DNA of 10,570 nt from assembly GCA_964572225.1 (NCBI GenBank), contig CAZNFR010000103.1, positions 1-10,570 on the forward strand, read 5' to 3'. The notes beneath the pieces were generated by a model that was given only the letters and a program-made list of their open reading frames with translations, was not told where the DNA came from and did no database searches. This document shows, piece after piece, positions 1 through 6,642 of the stretch. Every line of letters begins with the position of its first letter. Position 1 is the stretch's first letter. The position numbers and the translations under genes are program-made. Origin of the DNA: CAZNFR01 sp964572225 (GTDB lineage: Bacteria; Bacteroidota; Bacteroidia; Bacteroidales; GCA-2748055).

Positions 1-154
1 AGTATTGGGAACCGGTGTAACCCAGGTCCCTCCATCCCAGATCATCAACGTTGATCAGAATAATGTTTGGCTTTTCAGCAGGGTTTTCCGTTTTACAGGA
101 AGGGATTAGCAGTGTACTTACGGATGTGCATAGAAGTGCATGTGTCAGTTTCAT
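1..154 (-). CDS. Lipoprotein sulfatase, N-terminal 51 codons only (cut by window edge)
   Basis: This is the start of a sulfatase of the alkaline-phosphatase superfamily, expected to hydrolyse sulfate esters, probably on a glycan. I translated it from the ATG at 152-154. Residues 1-20 form a lipoprotein signal ending in the lipobox I-P-S-C (Cys20), so the mature enzyme should be membrane-anchored outside the cytoplasm. Residues 29-48 carry the typical first strand and metal-binding motif of sulfatases (PNIILINVDDLGW, then RDLG), with Asp37 and Asp38 as the expected Ca2+ ligands. The catalytic Cys/Ser-x-Pro/Ala-x-Arg motif lies beyond the window, so its subfamily and activity cannot be judged. 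It follows the DUF5060 hydrolase gene by 104 nt that contain a terminator-like hairpin, so it may be transcribed separately or by read-through. The family call is firm; the substrate is unknown. Confidence 0.88.
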   Translation of the reverse strand, partial: MKLTHALLCTSVSTLLIPSCKTENPAEKPNIILINVDDLGWRDLGYTGSQY

Positions 155-190
155 CGCCCATTTTTTTTGGTAGTGGAGGAAATGTAAGAA

Positions 191-233
191 AAAAGCCCGA
201 CAATCGGAATAAAAATCGATGGTTCGGACTTTT
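191..233 (-). terminator. Probable intrinsic terminator after the DUF5060 hydrolase gene
   Basis: Read on the minus strand, AAAAGTCCGA (233 to 224) pairs with TCGGGCTTTT (200 to 191) through ten base pairs including one G-U pair, and is followed by more T residues. A shorter alternative stem, CCGA-TTG-TCGG (207 to 197), abuts the same T tract. On the plus strand the G-U becomes a C-A mismatch, so the element fits minus-strand termination. The long loop lowers confidence. Confidence 0.55.
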
Positions 234-258
234 ACGGCAGACTTAAATTCATGGGGTA

Positions 259-1848
259 TTAAGGCTGACGGGCTTTCAGAATGGCAATGCCTATGGGGCC
301 TGACAATTCCCCGGGCCGGCGGATGCCCATCCAGGTTCCGCCAAAGTTTCGTTCTCCACCTGGAAAATAAGTACCGGTAAGGGGATCGAACCAGGTGATA
401 TCTACCGTACTCCCTTTCAGCTCGATGATATTCCCAGATATGGAGATCATGTCCGGGGTCAGATATACCATGTATACATCATCAGAATTTGTCAGGATAA
501 AACTGGTGAAGTCTCCCTGGTAAGGCTCCAGTTCCTCAAAAGGATATCGGGTAAAAAGCTCCGTCATATAGCGGAAATACTCAAAACGGGGCTGATTCTG
601 TGCCGGCAGTTCAAAAGGATTGTACACCAGTTCGTACCAGGAAGCATTCTGCCAGTAATAGGTAGAATAGGTTCCGGCAAAAGCACATTGATAGTTTCGG
701 TCCAGGCATGCAACGGCATCGGTAAAGGCCCCGTCGAATATGGAATGCATGGTTTTTTCGTATCCCCCGTGTTCGATGTTGAGAATGGGTTTACCGGAAT
801 GCTTTTCCTTCACATCCCTCATAATGTCGTATATATTCGGACTCCAGTTCTGAATCGAAATAAAATCCACTTTCTCAGGAAAGGCATTGCAATAGGCATA
901 ATCGTGAACCGACAAAAGACGGCCGTAGGCATCCAGCTTCCTTAAACGGTCAATTCTTTGGCTGATATACCCCATGTCGTCCCTTCCGTATGCGAGGGCC
1001 TCCTTGGATATGTCCCAGATAAGATTCGGGAAGGCCTGGTAACGTTTCACCACATAATCGAAATACATATTATCCGCTTTCGATCCGGGCTCAGGCCAGT
1101 TTACCTTTTTGTTCCATACGTAGATCATCAGGTGGGCCAGGATCTCCTGATCATCAAGATGGGCAATTACCCGGTCCAGGTGCCGGAAGAAGTCAATATT
1201 CAAGGTGGTATAATCCGGTGTCTCATTGCTTCCGCCAAAAGGAAAAACATCCGGCTTTGCAAAATTATGCTCGGGACGGATGGATTCCCGCTCCCCCCAG
1301 CCTGCATCGTAGGCATAGACATTCATAACCACCTGATTGAATCCGTTCTCCTTTATATGAGAAACGATCTGACGGGTTTTGGGAATATCGGCCGGATTGT
1401 CATGATCCAGGGCGAAAAGCCAGTCAATCTCAAAAGTCATTAGGTATACCGGGGTACCATCGGCATATTCAAATTTCTGGGGATTCTTTTTCGAGATCAC
1501 CAGGGGTCCGTGCTCATCTTCCTTGCCGGAGGGAAGCACCGATACTGTGCCTGTTTTGCCGGCCAGGGAGCGTTCGGACGACCAGGTCCGGAAGGTCCAT
1601 TCACCGGTTTCGGATGGAGAAAAACGAAGAACCCAGGTATTATCCCCATTGTAGAACGCAGGGATATTCAGTCTTTTTCCGTTTTCTTGACTAAAAACAG
1701 CCCCAAACTCAACATCCAGAGGTTTCGCGCTCGTTTTTCCTGAAGTAATGGAGATATCCAGTACCGACCATTTTTCACAACTGTATTGTGCATTGAGGAA
1801 GTTCATCATCCCGGTGAGCAGGACAATGAAAAAAAGGTTTTTTTTCAT
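259..1848 (-). CDS. Secreted glycoside hydrolase, DUF5060 plus DUF4038-like TIM barrel plus C-terminal beta domain
   Basis: This is a probable exported glycan-cleaving enzyme. Residues 1-20 are a signal peptide (charged MKKN, hydrophobic core, cleavage near NA-QY). Residues about 24-105 match the DUF5060 beta-sandwich (W-[TS]-F-R-T near 84-88). Residues about 125-430 look like the TIM barrel of the DUF4038/apiosidase-like group. Candidate catalytic acids are Glu283 in the WDISKEA segment and Glu359 in the LNIEHGG segment, by position of clan A-type acid/base and nucleophile; the usual Asn-Glu is Lys-Glu here. Residues about 440-525 resemble the small C-terminal beta domain often labelled 'putative collagen-binding' (WFDPLTG at 486-492). 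At 529 aa the protein looks full length. It lies between two sulfatase genes, which suggests a sulfated or decorated polysaccharide as substrate. The domain order is well supported; the exact glycoside hydrolase family and the substrate are not. Confidence 0.82.
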   Translation of the reverse strand: MKKNLFFIVLLTGMMNFLNAQYSCEKWSVLDISITSGKTSAKPLDVEFGAVFSQENGKRLNIPAFYNGDNTWVLRFSPSETGEWTFRTWSSERSLAGKTGTVSVLPSGKEDEHGPLVISKKNPQKFEYADGTPVYLMTFEIDWLFALDHDNPADIPKTRQIVSHIKENGFNQVVMNVYAYDAGWGERESIRPEHNFAKPDVFPFGGSNETPDYTTLNIDFFRHLDRVIAHLDDQEILAHLMIYVWNKKVNWPEPGSKADNMYFDYVVKRYQAFPNLIWDISKEALAYGRDDMGYISQRIDRLRKLDAYGRLLSVHDYAYCNAFPEKVDFISIQNWSPNIYDIMRDVKEKHSGKPILNIEHGGYEKTMHSIFDGAFTDAVACLDRNYQCAFAGTYSTYYWQNASWYELVYNPFELPAQNQPRFEYFRYMTELFTRYPFEELEPYQGDFTSFILTNSDDVYMVYLTPDMISISGNIIELKGSTVDITWFDPLTGTYFPGGERNFGGTWMGIRRPGELSGPIGIAILKARQP

Positions 1849-1894
1849 GGTTCAGAAGTAAGTTAGTTTATAGTTTATTCCGGCCAATCCGGAG

Positions 1895-2134
1895 TTAGTC
1901 TTCATTCTTCTCCCTGAAATCCCTGACGATGGGATTGGCTTTGTCGATCAGGGATTCCCGGATGTACAGATCCACCCCCGATGGCATACCGCCGCCGAAC
2001 CCGGCCGCCAGTCCCGATTGGAAATTATTGCGGATCACCCCGGATATTCCGGATTCCTCAAGTATATCTTTTAACAATCGTACGTTTATTTCCGTTCCTG
2101 TGTATATTCTTACCAGATCTTCGTTGTCAGACAT
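1895..2134 (-). CDS. Small DUF2007-family protein
   Basis: This 79-residue cytoplasmic protein has no signal peptide or membrane segment. The N-terminal half (LVRIYTGTEINVRLLKDILEESGI, residues 7-30) has the beta-alpha pattern of DUF2007, a small fold sometimes called 'putative signal transducing protein' and distantly PII-like. The C-terminal part contains a glycine-rich loop (AAGFGGGMPSG, 43-53) and the closing VDLYI strand and helix typical of the family. The family's biochemical role is not established. The gene starts 56 nt after the EFR1-like gene ends and stops 46 nt before the DUF5060 hydrolase starts, all in the same direction, so it is probably co-transcribed with the sulfatase group. 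I see no promoter of its own. A TAATAAG stretch precedes the ATG instead of a strong Shine-Dalgarno, as is common in Bacteroidota. Confidence 0.8.
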   Translation of the reverse strand: MSDNEDLVRIYTGTEINVRLLKDILEESGISGVIRNNFQSGLAAGFGGGMPSGVDLYIRESLIDKANPIVRDFREKNED

Positions 2135-2190
2135 CTTATTACTTTTTTTGTTTCCGAAAGATACAATTCTGAATGGATTTGCCTTCCTGT

Positions 2191-3270
2191 TTAAATGTTA
2201 ATATTATCCTCTTCAGCAGGAAGCCTGAATTTGGGAGGGCGGTATCTTCCCCAGAACCGGTAGTGGGAAAGAGAGGTTCGGGTTACCAGCCAGGCAAGGG
2301 CAGAAAACCTCATTGCCCAATGGATCAGGCGGTAGCTCAAAAACAGTAAGGGAAAAACAAGCAGGGACCAGAGAGCAAACCAGATCCAGCCGTTTTTCAG
2401 CCACTCGATATGAGCTTCTATTCCCAGGGAAAGAAGCAAAACAGAGATTCCTCCCATCAGCAATAGAGAAAAGAACAATACCAGGACAATCAGTCCGTGT
2501 GCCGTTTCTATGGCCCTTTCCGGACATCTATTCACGCAGCGCATGCAACCCTCACATTTTGAGGTCCAATACATACGGCCATGGATCTCTTTTATGGCAT
2601 GAACCGGACACACTTCGGTGCACACACCGCAGTGAGTGCAGGCAGGGGTGGCAATCAGGGATTTGGAGAAGAAAAACCTGCCTGCCAAATCATATGCCAG
2701 GGATACCGGGGCAATCAGGGTATCCTGAACAAGATCGCGCAGGGCGCGGAAGTCTGTCTTTCCCTCGGAGATCTTCCTGCCAAAACGCCGAACCTTTGGT
2801 TCTACCCTCGCATAGATGGTCTCTACCCCTTTTTTCCTGACAGCCGGATGGAGCAGCAGCCAGTTTGAAGGCAGATCCACCGCCCGAAGTCCGACGATCC
2901 GAAACCCTTTGCCTCTTAACGCCAGGTATGACCAATAATGTACCACCCCGCTGAGTCCGGGCAAACAAAACTTCCCAATTCTCAATCCGGCCCGGGTATT
3001 TACCACAAAGGCGGAGGCATGACTGACCTTTGGGAAATTTCGAATAAACCTGCGGACAATCCCCGGGAAGTGAAAACCATGAGTGGGACCGAAAAACCCG
3101 GTCAGGGTATTTTCAGCCGGAGGTGTAATTCCTTCATTATCAAGAGATTCCATGGGTATTACATCCGTGGGTAACCCGGATTTCCGGAATTCATCAGCAA
3201 CCCAGTATGCAGCATTCCGGGCGTTGCCGGTGCCCGAAAAATAGTACAGTTTTGCTGATGCGTAGCTCAT
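2191..3270 (-). CDS. EFR1-like flavodoxin/ferredoxin fusion with C-terminal membrane anchor
   Basis: This is a probable electron carrier. The N-terminus has a flavodoxin-like fold with a phosphate-binding loop (FSGTGNA, residues 11-17), expected to hold FMN. A bacterial ferredoxin module with two 4Fe-4S clusters follows: Cys211, 214, 217, 221-Pro and Cys239, 242, 245, 249-Pro. The two hydrophobic stretches at about 258-284 and 295-320 should span the membrane, followed by a basic tail. This arrangement matches the EFR1 (flavodoxin plus ferredoxin) group, but at 359 aa it is longer than the roughly 250-270 aa typical forms because of the membrane segments. The ATG overlaps the sulfatase stop codon as ATGA (3267-3270), which implies translational coupling. 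Whether it supplies electrons to anything linked with sulfatase maturation is speculation. The redox role is well supported; the partner is unknown. Confidence 0.85.
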   Translation of the reverse strand: MSYASAKLYYFSGTGNARNAAYWVADEFRKSGLPTDVIPMESLDNEGITPPAENTLTGFFGPTHGFHFPGIVRRFIRNFPKVSHASAFVVNTRAGLRIGKFCLPGLSGVVHYWSYLALRGKGFRIVGLRAVDLPSNWLLLHPAVRKKGVETIYARVEPKVRRFGRKISEGKTDFRALRDLVQDTLIAPVSLAYDLAGRFFFSKSLIATPACTHCGVCTEVCPVHAIKEIHGRMYWTSKCEGCMRCVNRCPERAIETAHGLIVLVLFFSLLLMGGISVLLLSLGIEAHIEWLKNGWIWFALWSLLVFPLLFLSYRLIHWAMRFSALAWLVTRTSLSHYRFWGRYRPPKFRLPAEEDNINI

Positions 3271-4856
3271 GGTGAACTGGATGGAAAAACACGGATGGGT
3301 GTATCTTCAATATGCTGGTCATCACCCACATCGCGGGGCTCGCAAAACCATACCAGCTTTCCTTCCAGACTGAGTTTTTCAGGACATTCCTCCGCGTCAG
3401 GATGAGTTTGCATGAACTTCTGAAGCATGAGCTTCTGCATTTCCAGAAGGACCTCCTGGTTGGCCGGATCCCCGGATACATCCTTGTATTCGTTAGGATC
3501 ATTTTCCAGATCGTACAACCTGTGTACGATCCCCGAAGGACCGTATCCGGTCCGGTAGCCGATGGTAAGATCCCTGCTTCCGGTGGTAAAGACATACTTC
3601 CACTTCTTATTGGCGACCATGGCCAGGTTATCCTGAAGGTATTCGGAAAAGGCATAATCGCGGTGCTCCCGGGCTTCCCCCTGGTAAACGGGTACAAAGG
3701 ATTTGCCCTGTGCTTCGGTAATGGGGTCCTGTCCGATCAGTTCCAGGATGGTGGGCACGACATCAATGTATTCGACAATGGCATCCTCCCTTTCACCGGA
3801 TCGGAAAGAACTTCCGTTACGCATGACCAGGGGCTGCCGGATGGCCTCTTCCCACATGGTATGCTTCTCAAATCGTTTGTGCTCGTGGAGCAGGTATCCA
3901 TTGTCGCTGATATAGATCACCAGGGTGTTATCCTCGAGTCCCAGTTCACCGAGGGCATCGACCACCAGTCCGATGTTTTTGTCAAGGTACTCGGTGCAGG
4001 TATAGTAAGCGGCAATGATGCCCCGCTTTTCATCCTCACTCAGATTTTGAAACCGCAGGGGAATCCAACGATCATCTTCCGGACTCCCTTCCGGAAGGGG
4101 CATATCGGCGGGATCGTATTTTCCTGCATATTCAACGGGAAAATAATAGGGATGATGGGGCTCTTTGAATGCAAGCCAGAGAAAGAAGGGATTTTCCTTG
4201 TTCTCTTCCATAAACCGAATGGCCTCGCGGGCAAAGAAGGTACCCTGACTATGCTCATCATCAATGGGATGGGGCAGGGTTCGGCAGTTCATCCATTCAG
4301 CAGTATTCTCCATAGGCGACAAACCCCTGCGATTATAGAAATCCATATTTTCGGGTAATTCGGGAGGAGGTGACTCCTCCAGAAACTGGCGGTATTCCCC
4401 GTTTTCTATCCTCACATCAAATCCGTGATCGGGCAGGCCCTCCTCATAAAGGGAGTGCCAGACCCAGTTATTCCAGTGGGTTTTCCCGATTAGTCCGGTT
4501 GCATATCCCCTCTCCCTCAGATGCTCTGCAATGGTGATATTTCCCTCGTCGGGAAAGGGAGTGAAGAGGAGATTGACCCCGGTGCTGTGAGGGTATTTTC
4601 CTGTGAGCAGCGACTGTCGGGAGGCACTGCAGATGGGAGCATTGCAATAACTACGGGTAAAAGTAACCCCGGTGGCCGACAAAGCATCGATGTTCGGGGT
4701 ATTGATGATCTCATTGCCATAGGTGCCGGTAACCTTTAGAGCATGGTCATCGGCAAGAATGACTACTACGTTCCTGACAAGGGGTTCATTGGGCTTTTCA
4801 GTGCTGCTGCAGGCGGTGAGTGCAGGCAGCAAAGGCAAAAGAATGGATTTTCTCAT
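3267..4856 (-). CDS. Lipoprotein sulfatase (formylglycine type, catalytic Cys76)
   Basis: This is a full-length 529-aa sulfatase that hydrolyses sulfate esters. Residues 1-16 are a lipoprotein signal with lipobox L-T-A-C (Cys16), so the enzyme is expected on the outer face of a membrane. The core shows NVVVILADDH (Asp36, Asp37 as metal ligands), then the sulfatase signature CSASRQSLLTGKYP starting at Cys76, the residue converted to formylglycine. It also shows GKTHW (Lys125, His127), KEPHHP (His234 or His235), SDNG (Asp318, Asn319) and KHTMWEE (Lys331). These cover the usual metal, sulfate-binding and catalytic positions of the S1 family. The Cys-type signature means it needs a maturation enzyme (anSME or FGE), and none is in the window. 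The gene appears to be first in the minus-strand group and ends in an ATGA overlap with the flavodoxin-ferredoxin gene. Substrate unknown. Confidence 0.95.
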   Translation of the reverse strand: MRKSILLPLLPALTACSSTEKPNEPLVRNVVVILADDHALKVTGTYGNEIINTPNIDALSATGVTFTRSYCNAPICSASRQSLLTGKYPHSTGVNLLFTPFPDEGNITIAEHLRERGYATGLIGKTHWNNWVWHSLYEEGLPDHGFDVRIENGEYRQFLEESPPPELPENMDFYNRRGLSPMENTAEWMNCRTLPHPIDDEHSQGTFFAREAIRFMEENKENPFFLWLAFKEPHHPYYFPVEYAGKYDPADMPLPEGSPEDDRWIPLRFQNLSEDEKRGIIAAYYTCTEYLDKNIGLVVDALGELGLEDNTLVIYISDNGYLLHEHKRFEKHTMWEEAIRQPLVMRNGSSFRSGEREDAIVEYIDVVPTILELIGQDPITEAQGKSFVPVYQGEAREHRDYAFSEYLQDNLAMVANKKWKYVFTTGSRDLTIGYRTGYGPSGIVHRLYDLENDPNEYKDVSGDPANQEVLLEMQKLMLQKFMQTHPDAEECPEKLSLEGKLVWFCEPRDVGDDQHIEDTPIRVFPSSSP

Positions 4857-4885
4857 ACGTTGGCAGCAGATTGGTTATGCAGAGA

Positions 4886-4893
4886 TAAAGATA
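4886..4893 (-). promoter_or_regulatory. Weak candidate -7 element for the sulfatase operon
   Basis: On the minus strand TATCTTTA lies about 30 nt before the sulfatase ATG and differs from the Bacteroidota -7 consensus TAnnTTTG at one position. I could not find a convincing -33 TTTG at the right distance, so this is only a candidate. Confidence 0.25.
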
Positions 4894-5042
4894 CAAGAAT
4901 GAAAACGGAAATTTCAGTTTGAAATGATTTTTTTATGTGCCTGAGTGGGGAACCAGGAGCAAGGGTCCTACCCGTTTAAACCCTGTTTATAGCTAGTTGA
5001 AGATTTCCTTTACCCCCTTAGCGTAAATTTATTTTTGGTCCT

Positions 5043-5060
5043 ATCCCGAGGGGTCGGGAT
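5043..5060. repeat. Perfect short palindrome with GGGG loop
   Basis: ATCCCGA (5043-5049) and TCGGGAT (5054-5060) are perfect inverted repeats around a 4-nt GGGG loop. Neither strand has a T tract directly after it, so it does not look like a standard intrinsic terminator. It could be a copy of a dispersed palindromic repeat, which only a genome-wide count would show. Confidence 0.5.
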
Positions 5061-5270
5061 TTCCATTTCATTCCCTTGTACAAGATTCAGTCAACACACG
5101 GGGTTGATTATTATTCTGAATTAGCTTTTTTAATATCTGTCATAGCTTTCAGGAAGCATGGAATCTCTAAGGAAACGCCAGCGAAGGCAGGCTTGATGGA
5201 AACAAGGATAATTATTCACTGTTTCTTATTCCACCGGAGGAAGAAAAGTTTTAGGCATGGAGAAAGTAAA

Positions 5271-5523
5271 CTACAGGTTAAGAGTTTTCGGATTAAGACG
5301 GTTTCCTCTAAAACTGGCCAATTCAATATGTTCCCCATCAAACCTGTAATAAAGAGTTGTTTGAGGACTAATGACACAACGCCTTAGATTCATTTTCAAT
5401 CACCTCCTCAAAATGTCGATCGACTTTTAGAGCGATATCAGGTCCAAAATGTTTAAATACATAATCAAGGATTTCTTCATACTCCATATAGGCGCGAGTG
5501 GAGTAACGAACCGGATAGGGCAT
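5271..5523 (-). pseudogene. RelE/ParE-type toxin, broken by internal deletion and frameshift
   Basis: The ATG at 5521-5523 opens a 51-codon frame that stops at 5368. Its first 43 residues have the two-helix N-terminus of RelE/ParE toxins (VRYSTRAYMEYEEILDYV, then HFGPDIALKV, HFEEVI). In a different frame, at about 5384-5274, the minus strand encodes the expected C-terminal half: LRRCVIS, TTLYYRF, then a strand and the closing GNRLNPKTLNL, with stop TAG at 5271-5273. The two parts add to about 81 residues against roughly 95-100 for the family. About 15-18 residues between helix two and the LRRC strand are therefore missing and the frame is shifted. The gene starts 3 nt after the antitoxin stop, the normal antitoxin-toxin order. 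The remnant should not give a functional RNase or gyrase toxin. Confidence 0.85.
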
Positions 5524-5526
5524 TAT

Positions 5527-5766
5527 TTAAAGCTTATACTTTTCATTAATTTTATTTCTTACCTTTTCACGAGTAAAGTATTCACCCCGATCTAACTGAT
5601 CTAGCCCTTCCTCTATGGCCTTTTTATCTTTACGACTGACCTTATCCCACCAGTCGAGATTTTCCTTTTGGATCTTTTCTACTTCACTGAGAGTATTCTC
5701 TTCTTGTATGGATGATATCCAGTTAATAAGATTTAATTTCCTGGCTTCTAAACTCATGGTTTCCAT
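5527..5766 (-). CDS. Addiction-module antitoxin partner of the broken RelE/ParE toxin
   Basis: This 79-residue, highly charged, probably helical protein has the layout of Bacteroidota RelE/ParE antitoxins. It has an N-terminal SLEARKLNLINWISSIQEE segment, a central LDWWDKVS motif, then KKAIEEGLDQLDRGEYFTREKV and a final NEKYKL tail expected to wrap the toxin. I chose the ATG at 5764-5766. An upstream TTG in the same frame (5776-5778) would overlap a candidate -7 element, and the internal ATG at 5755-5757 (MSLEARK) is a good alternative. It is followed after 3 nt by the toxin remnant, so the antitoxin appears to be an orphan. The inverted repeats upstream suggest it once autoregulated its promoter. 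The antitoxin call rests on pattern and context, not on a search. Confidence 0.75.
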   Translation of the reverse strand: METMSLEARKLNLINWISSIQEENTLSEVEKIQKENLDWWDKVSRKDKKAIEEGLDQLDRGEYFTREKVRNKINEKYKL

Positions 5767-5775
5767 GTTTTTTTT

Positions 5776-5783
5776 CAAATTTA
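5776..5783 (-). promoter_or_regulatory. Candidate -7 element of the antitoxin promoter
   Basis: TAAATTTG on the minus strand exactly matches TAnnTTTG and lies 9 nt before the ATG at 5766. A start site so close would give an almost leaderless mRNA for that ATG and a leader of about 12 nt for the ATG at 5757. No clear -33 TTTG is visible upstream. Confidence 0.4.
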
Positions 5784-5806
5784 ACGATTAATATTCATTA
5801 ATAGTT
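5783..5806. promoter_or_regulatory. Imperfect inverted repeat upstream of the antitoxin
   Basis: AACGATTAAT (5783-5792) and ATTAATAGTT (5797-5806) form ten-base arms with one mismatch around a 4-nt centre. They sit at and just upstream of the candidate -7 element, where a type II antitoxin operator would be expected. Confidence 0.4.
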
Positions 5807-5810
5807 CACC

Positions 5811-5831
5811 TGAATAAATGATATTTATTCA
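5811..5831. promoter_or_regulatory. Perfect inverted repeat upstream of the antitoxin
   Basis: TGAATAAAT (5811-5819) and ATTTATTCA (5823-5831) are perfect nine-base arms around GAT. It is the second inverted repeat in front of the antitoxin gene and may be an operator. AT-rich DNA makes chance palindromes more likely. Confidence 0.4.
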
Positions 5832-5843
5832 ATGCCTAAAAAA

Positions 5844-5860
5844 CCAGGTTAAAGCCCTGG
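5844..5860 (-). terminator. Possible weak intrinsic terminator upstream of the antitoxin
   Basis: On the minus strand CCAGG (5860-5856), a 7-nt loop and CCTGG (5848-5844) are followed at once by six T residues. The stem is only 5 bp. It would stop any transcript entering from the barrel-protein side, behind the stronger terminator at 5982-6013. Confidence 0.4.
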
Positions 5861-5981
5861 AGACCTCCTTTTCACAAGTAGGATGCAATTAACCCAAAGT
5901 TGCTGAGTTGTTGCACGAGATTAAAGTTCATTTTTTTTTGTGAATACCAGGTTTAGAAGTCAGAAAACCAGATATGAAAGA

Positions 5982-6013
5982 AAAAGCCCGGGTTTGATTT
6001 TCCCCGGGCTTTT
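5982..6013 (-). terminator. Strong intrinsic terminator of the barrel-protein genes
   Basis: AAAAGCCCGGG (5982-5992) and CCCGGGCTTTT (6003-6013) are perfect eleven-base arms around a 10-nt loop. The hairpin starts 2 nt after the stop codon of the last barrel gene and is followed on the minus strand by a T-rich run. It closes the Rrf2-methyltransferase-barrel gene group. Confidence 0.88.
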
Positions 6014-6015
6014 AT

Positions 6016-6633
6016 TTAAAACGAATAACCTATGTGGACTGTAGCGAAGGGCATAAACCTGGCTAATACAAATCCTTTGTCCCCAACTATCAGATCAGGG
6101 TCCACCCTGTCCGGTTCAAAACTCCCGCTAACGGTCGACTGAAAACCGAAGCCTCCCCAGGGACGAAGGTAAAATCCGGCTTTGCTGAAGGGGTACCATA
6201 GGTAGCCACCCTGGAGACTCATCATTACGGTATTGGTATCATCGGTCTCGCCGGGAAAATCCGCGTTTTTAAGTCTCATCTCCTGAGTGAACAACTGGAT
6301 TCCGGCAAACCATCCATTCCTGTCATCGGAAAAATGGTAATGGGCCCAGATACCCATACCCTGGTTGATCCGGACTTCCCAGCCCTGGTCGCGGTTCTCC
6401 TCCGTCATATTGATAAATGCATCCGGATATTCAATGCCCCCGGCCAGGCCAAGTCCGAAGGTAAAAGAAGGTAGTTTCGCAGGTGACCAGCCAAAATGGC
6501 CACTCACTCCACCCAGGAAAAGGGGCAGGGGATCGGTTTCAATATAAAAACGGGAACGCTGCGGTTCTTTATCCTGACTGTAAACGGATACAGTCAGGAT
6601 AATCAATAAGGAAAAAATTGCTGCTTTCTTCAT
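6016..6633 (-). CDS. Outer-membrane-type beta-barrel protein, paralogue 1
   Basis: This 205-residue exported protein has a signal peptide at 1-20 (MKKAAIFSLLIILTVSVYSQ). The mature part alternates polar and aromatic/hydrophobic residues in strand-like runs separated by charged turns, and it ends in HIGYSF with the C-terminal Phe typical of outer-membrane barrels. The size suggests eight to ten strands. It is clearly homologous to the gene just upstream on the minus strand: both share ETDP near the start, a block ENRDQGWEVRI (79-89), AHYHF, AGIQL, RPWGGFG and the closing FATVHIGYSF. No enzyme motif is visible, and the function is not recognisable. It is the last gene before the terminator, 9 nt after its paralogue, so the two are surely co-transcribed. 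Confidence 0.75.
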   Translation of the reverse strand: MKKAAIFSLLIILTVSVYSQDKEPQRSRFYIETDPLPLFLGGVSGHFGWSPAKLPSFTFGLGLAGGIEYPDAFINMTEENRDQGWEVRINQGMGIWAHYHFSDDRNGWFAGIQLFTQEMRLKNADFPGETDDTNTVMMSLQGGYLWYPFSKAGFYLRPWGGFGFQSTVSGSFEPDRVDPDLIVGDKGFVLARFMPFATVHIGYSF

Positions 6634-6642
6634 GATAGTTTA

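Larger units (their letters stand above)
4857..5270. other. Gene-less AT-rich stretch between sulfatase and toxin remnant
   Basis: These 414 bases hold no gene I can support on either strand. The only structured element is the perfect palindrome at 5043-5060. An open frame runs from about 5076 into the toxin remnant on the opposite strand, but its translation has no recognisable domain or signal, so I do not call it. The right part is richer in A and T than the flanking sulfatase gene, consistent with decayed or recently acquired DNA. Confidence 0.6.

Noticed and set aside
688..1443. Long plus-strand open frames opposite the DUF5060 hydrolase
   Set aside because: They are opposite-strand shadows of a gene with a signal peptide and clear domains, and they lack any recognisable motif.
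1869..1885. Short CCGG-rich inverted repeat between the DUF2007 and hydrolase genes
   Set aside because: The stem is only 5 bp with no T tract, so a terminator between these two co-oriented genes is not supported.
3312..4358. 348-codon plus-strand open frame opposite the sulfatase
   Set aside because: The sulfatase on the minus strand has all catalytic motifs; the opposite frame has none and follows from its codon usage.
4363..4380. Perfect 7-bp GC-rich hairpin GGAGGAG / CTCCTCC inside the sulfatase gene
   Set aside because: It coincides with codons for a Glu-Ser-Pro-Pro-Pro stretch in an intact coding frame and has no T tract, so it is most likely a by-product of coding.
5076..5387. Plus-strand open frame of 103 codons across the gap and the toxin remnant
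   Set aside because: It lies partly opposite the toxin remnant, shows no domain, signal or biased composition, and its translation looks random.
5198..5523. Possible insertion sequence or transposase in the AT-rich region
   Set aside because: No transposase motif, terminal inverted repeats or target duplication could be found; the readable parts belong to the toxin-antitoxin pair.
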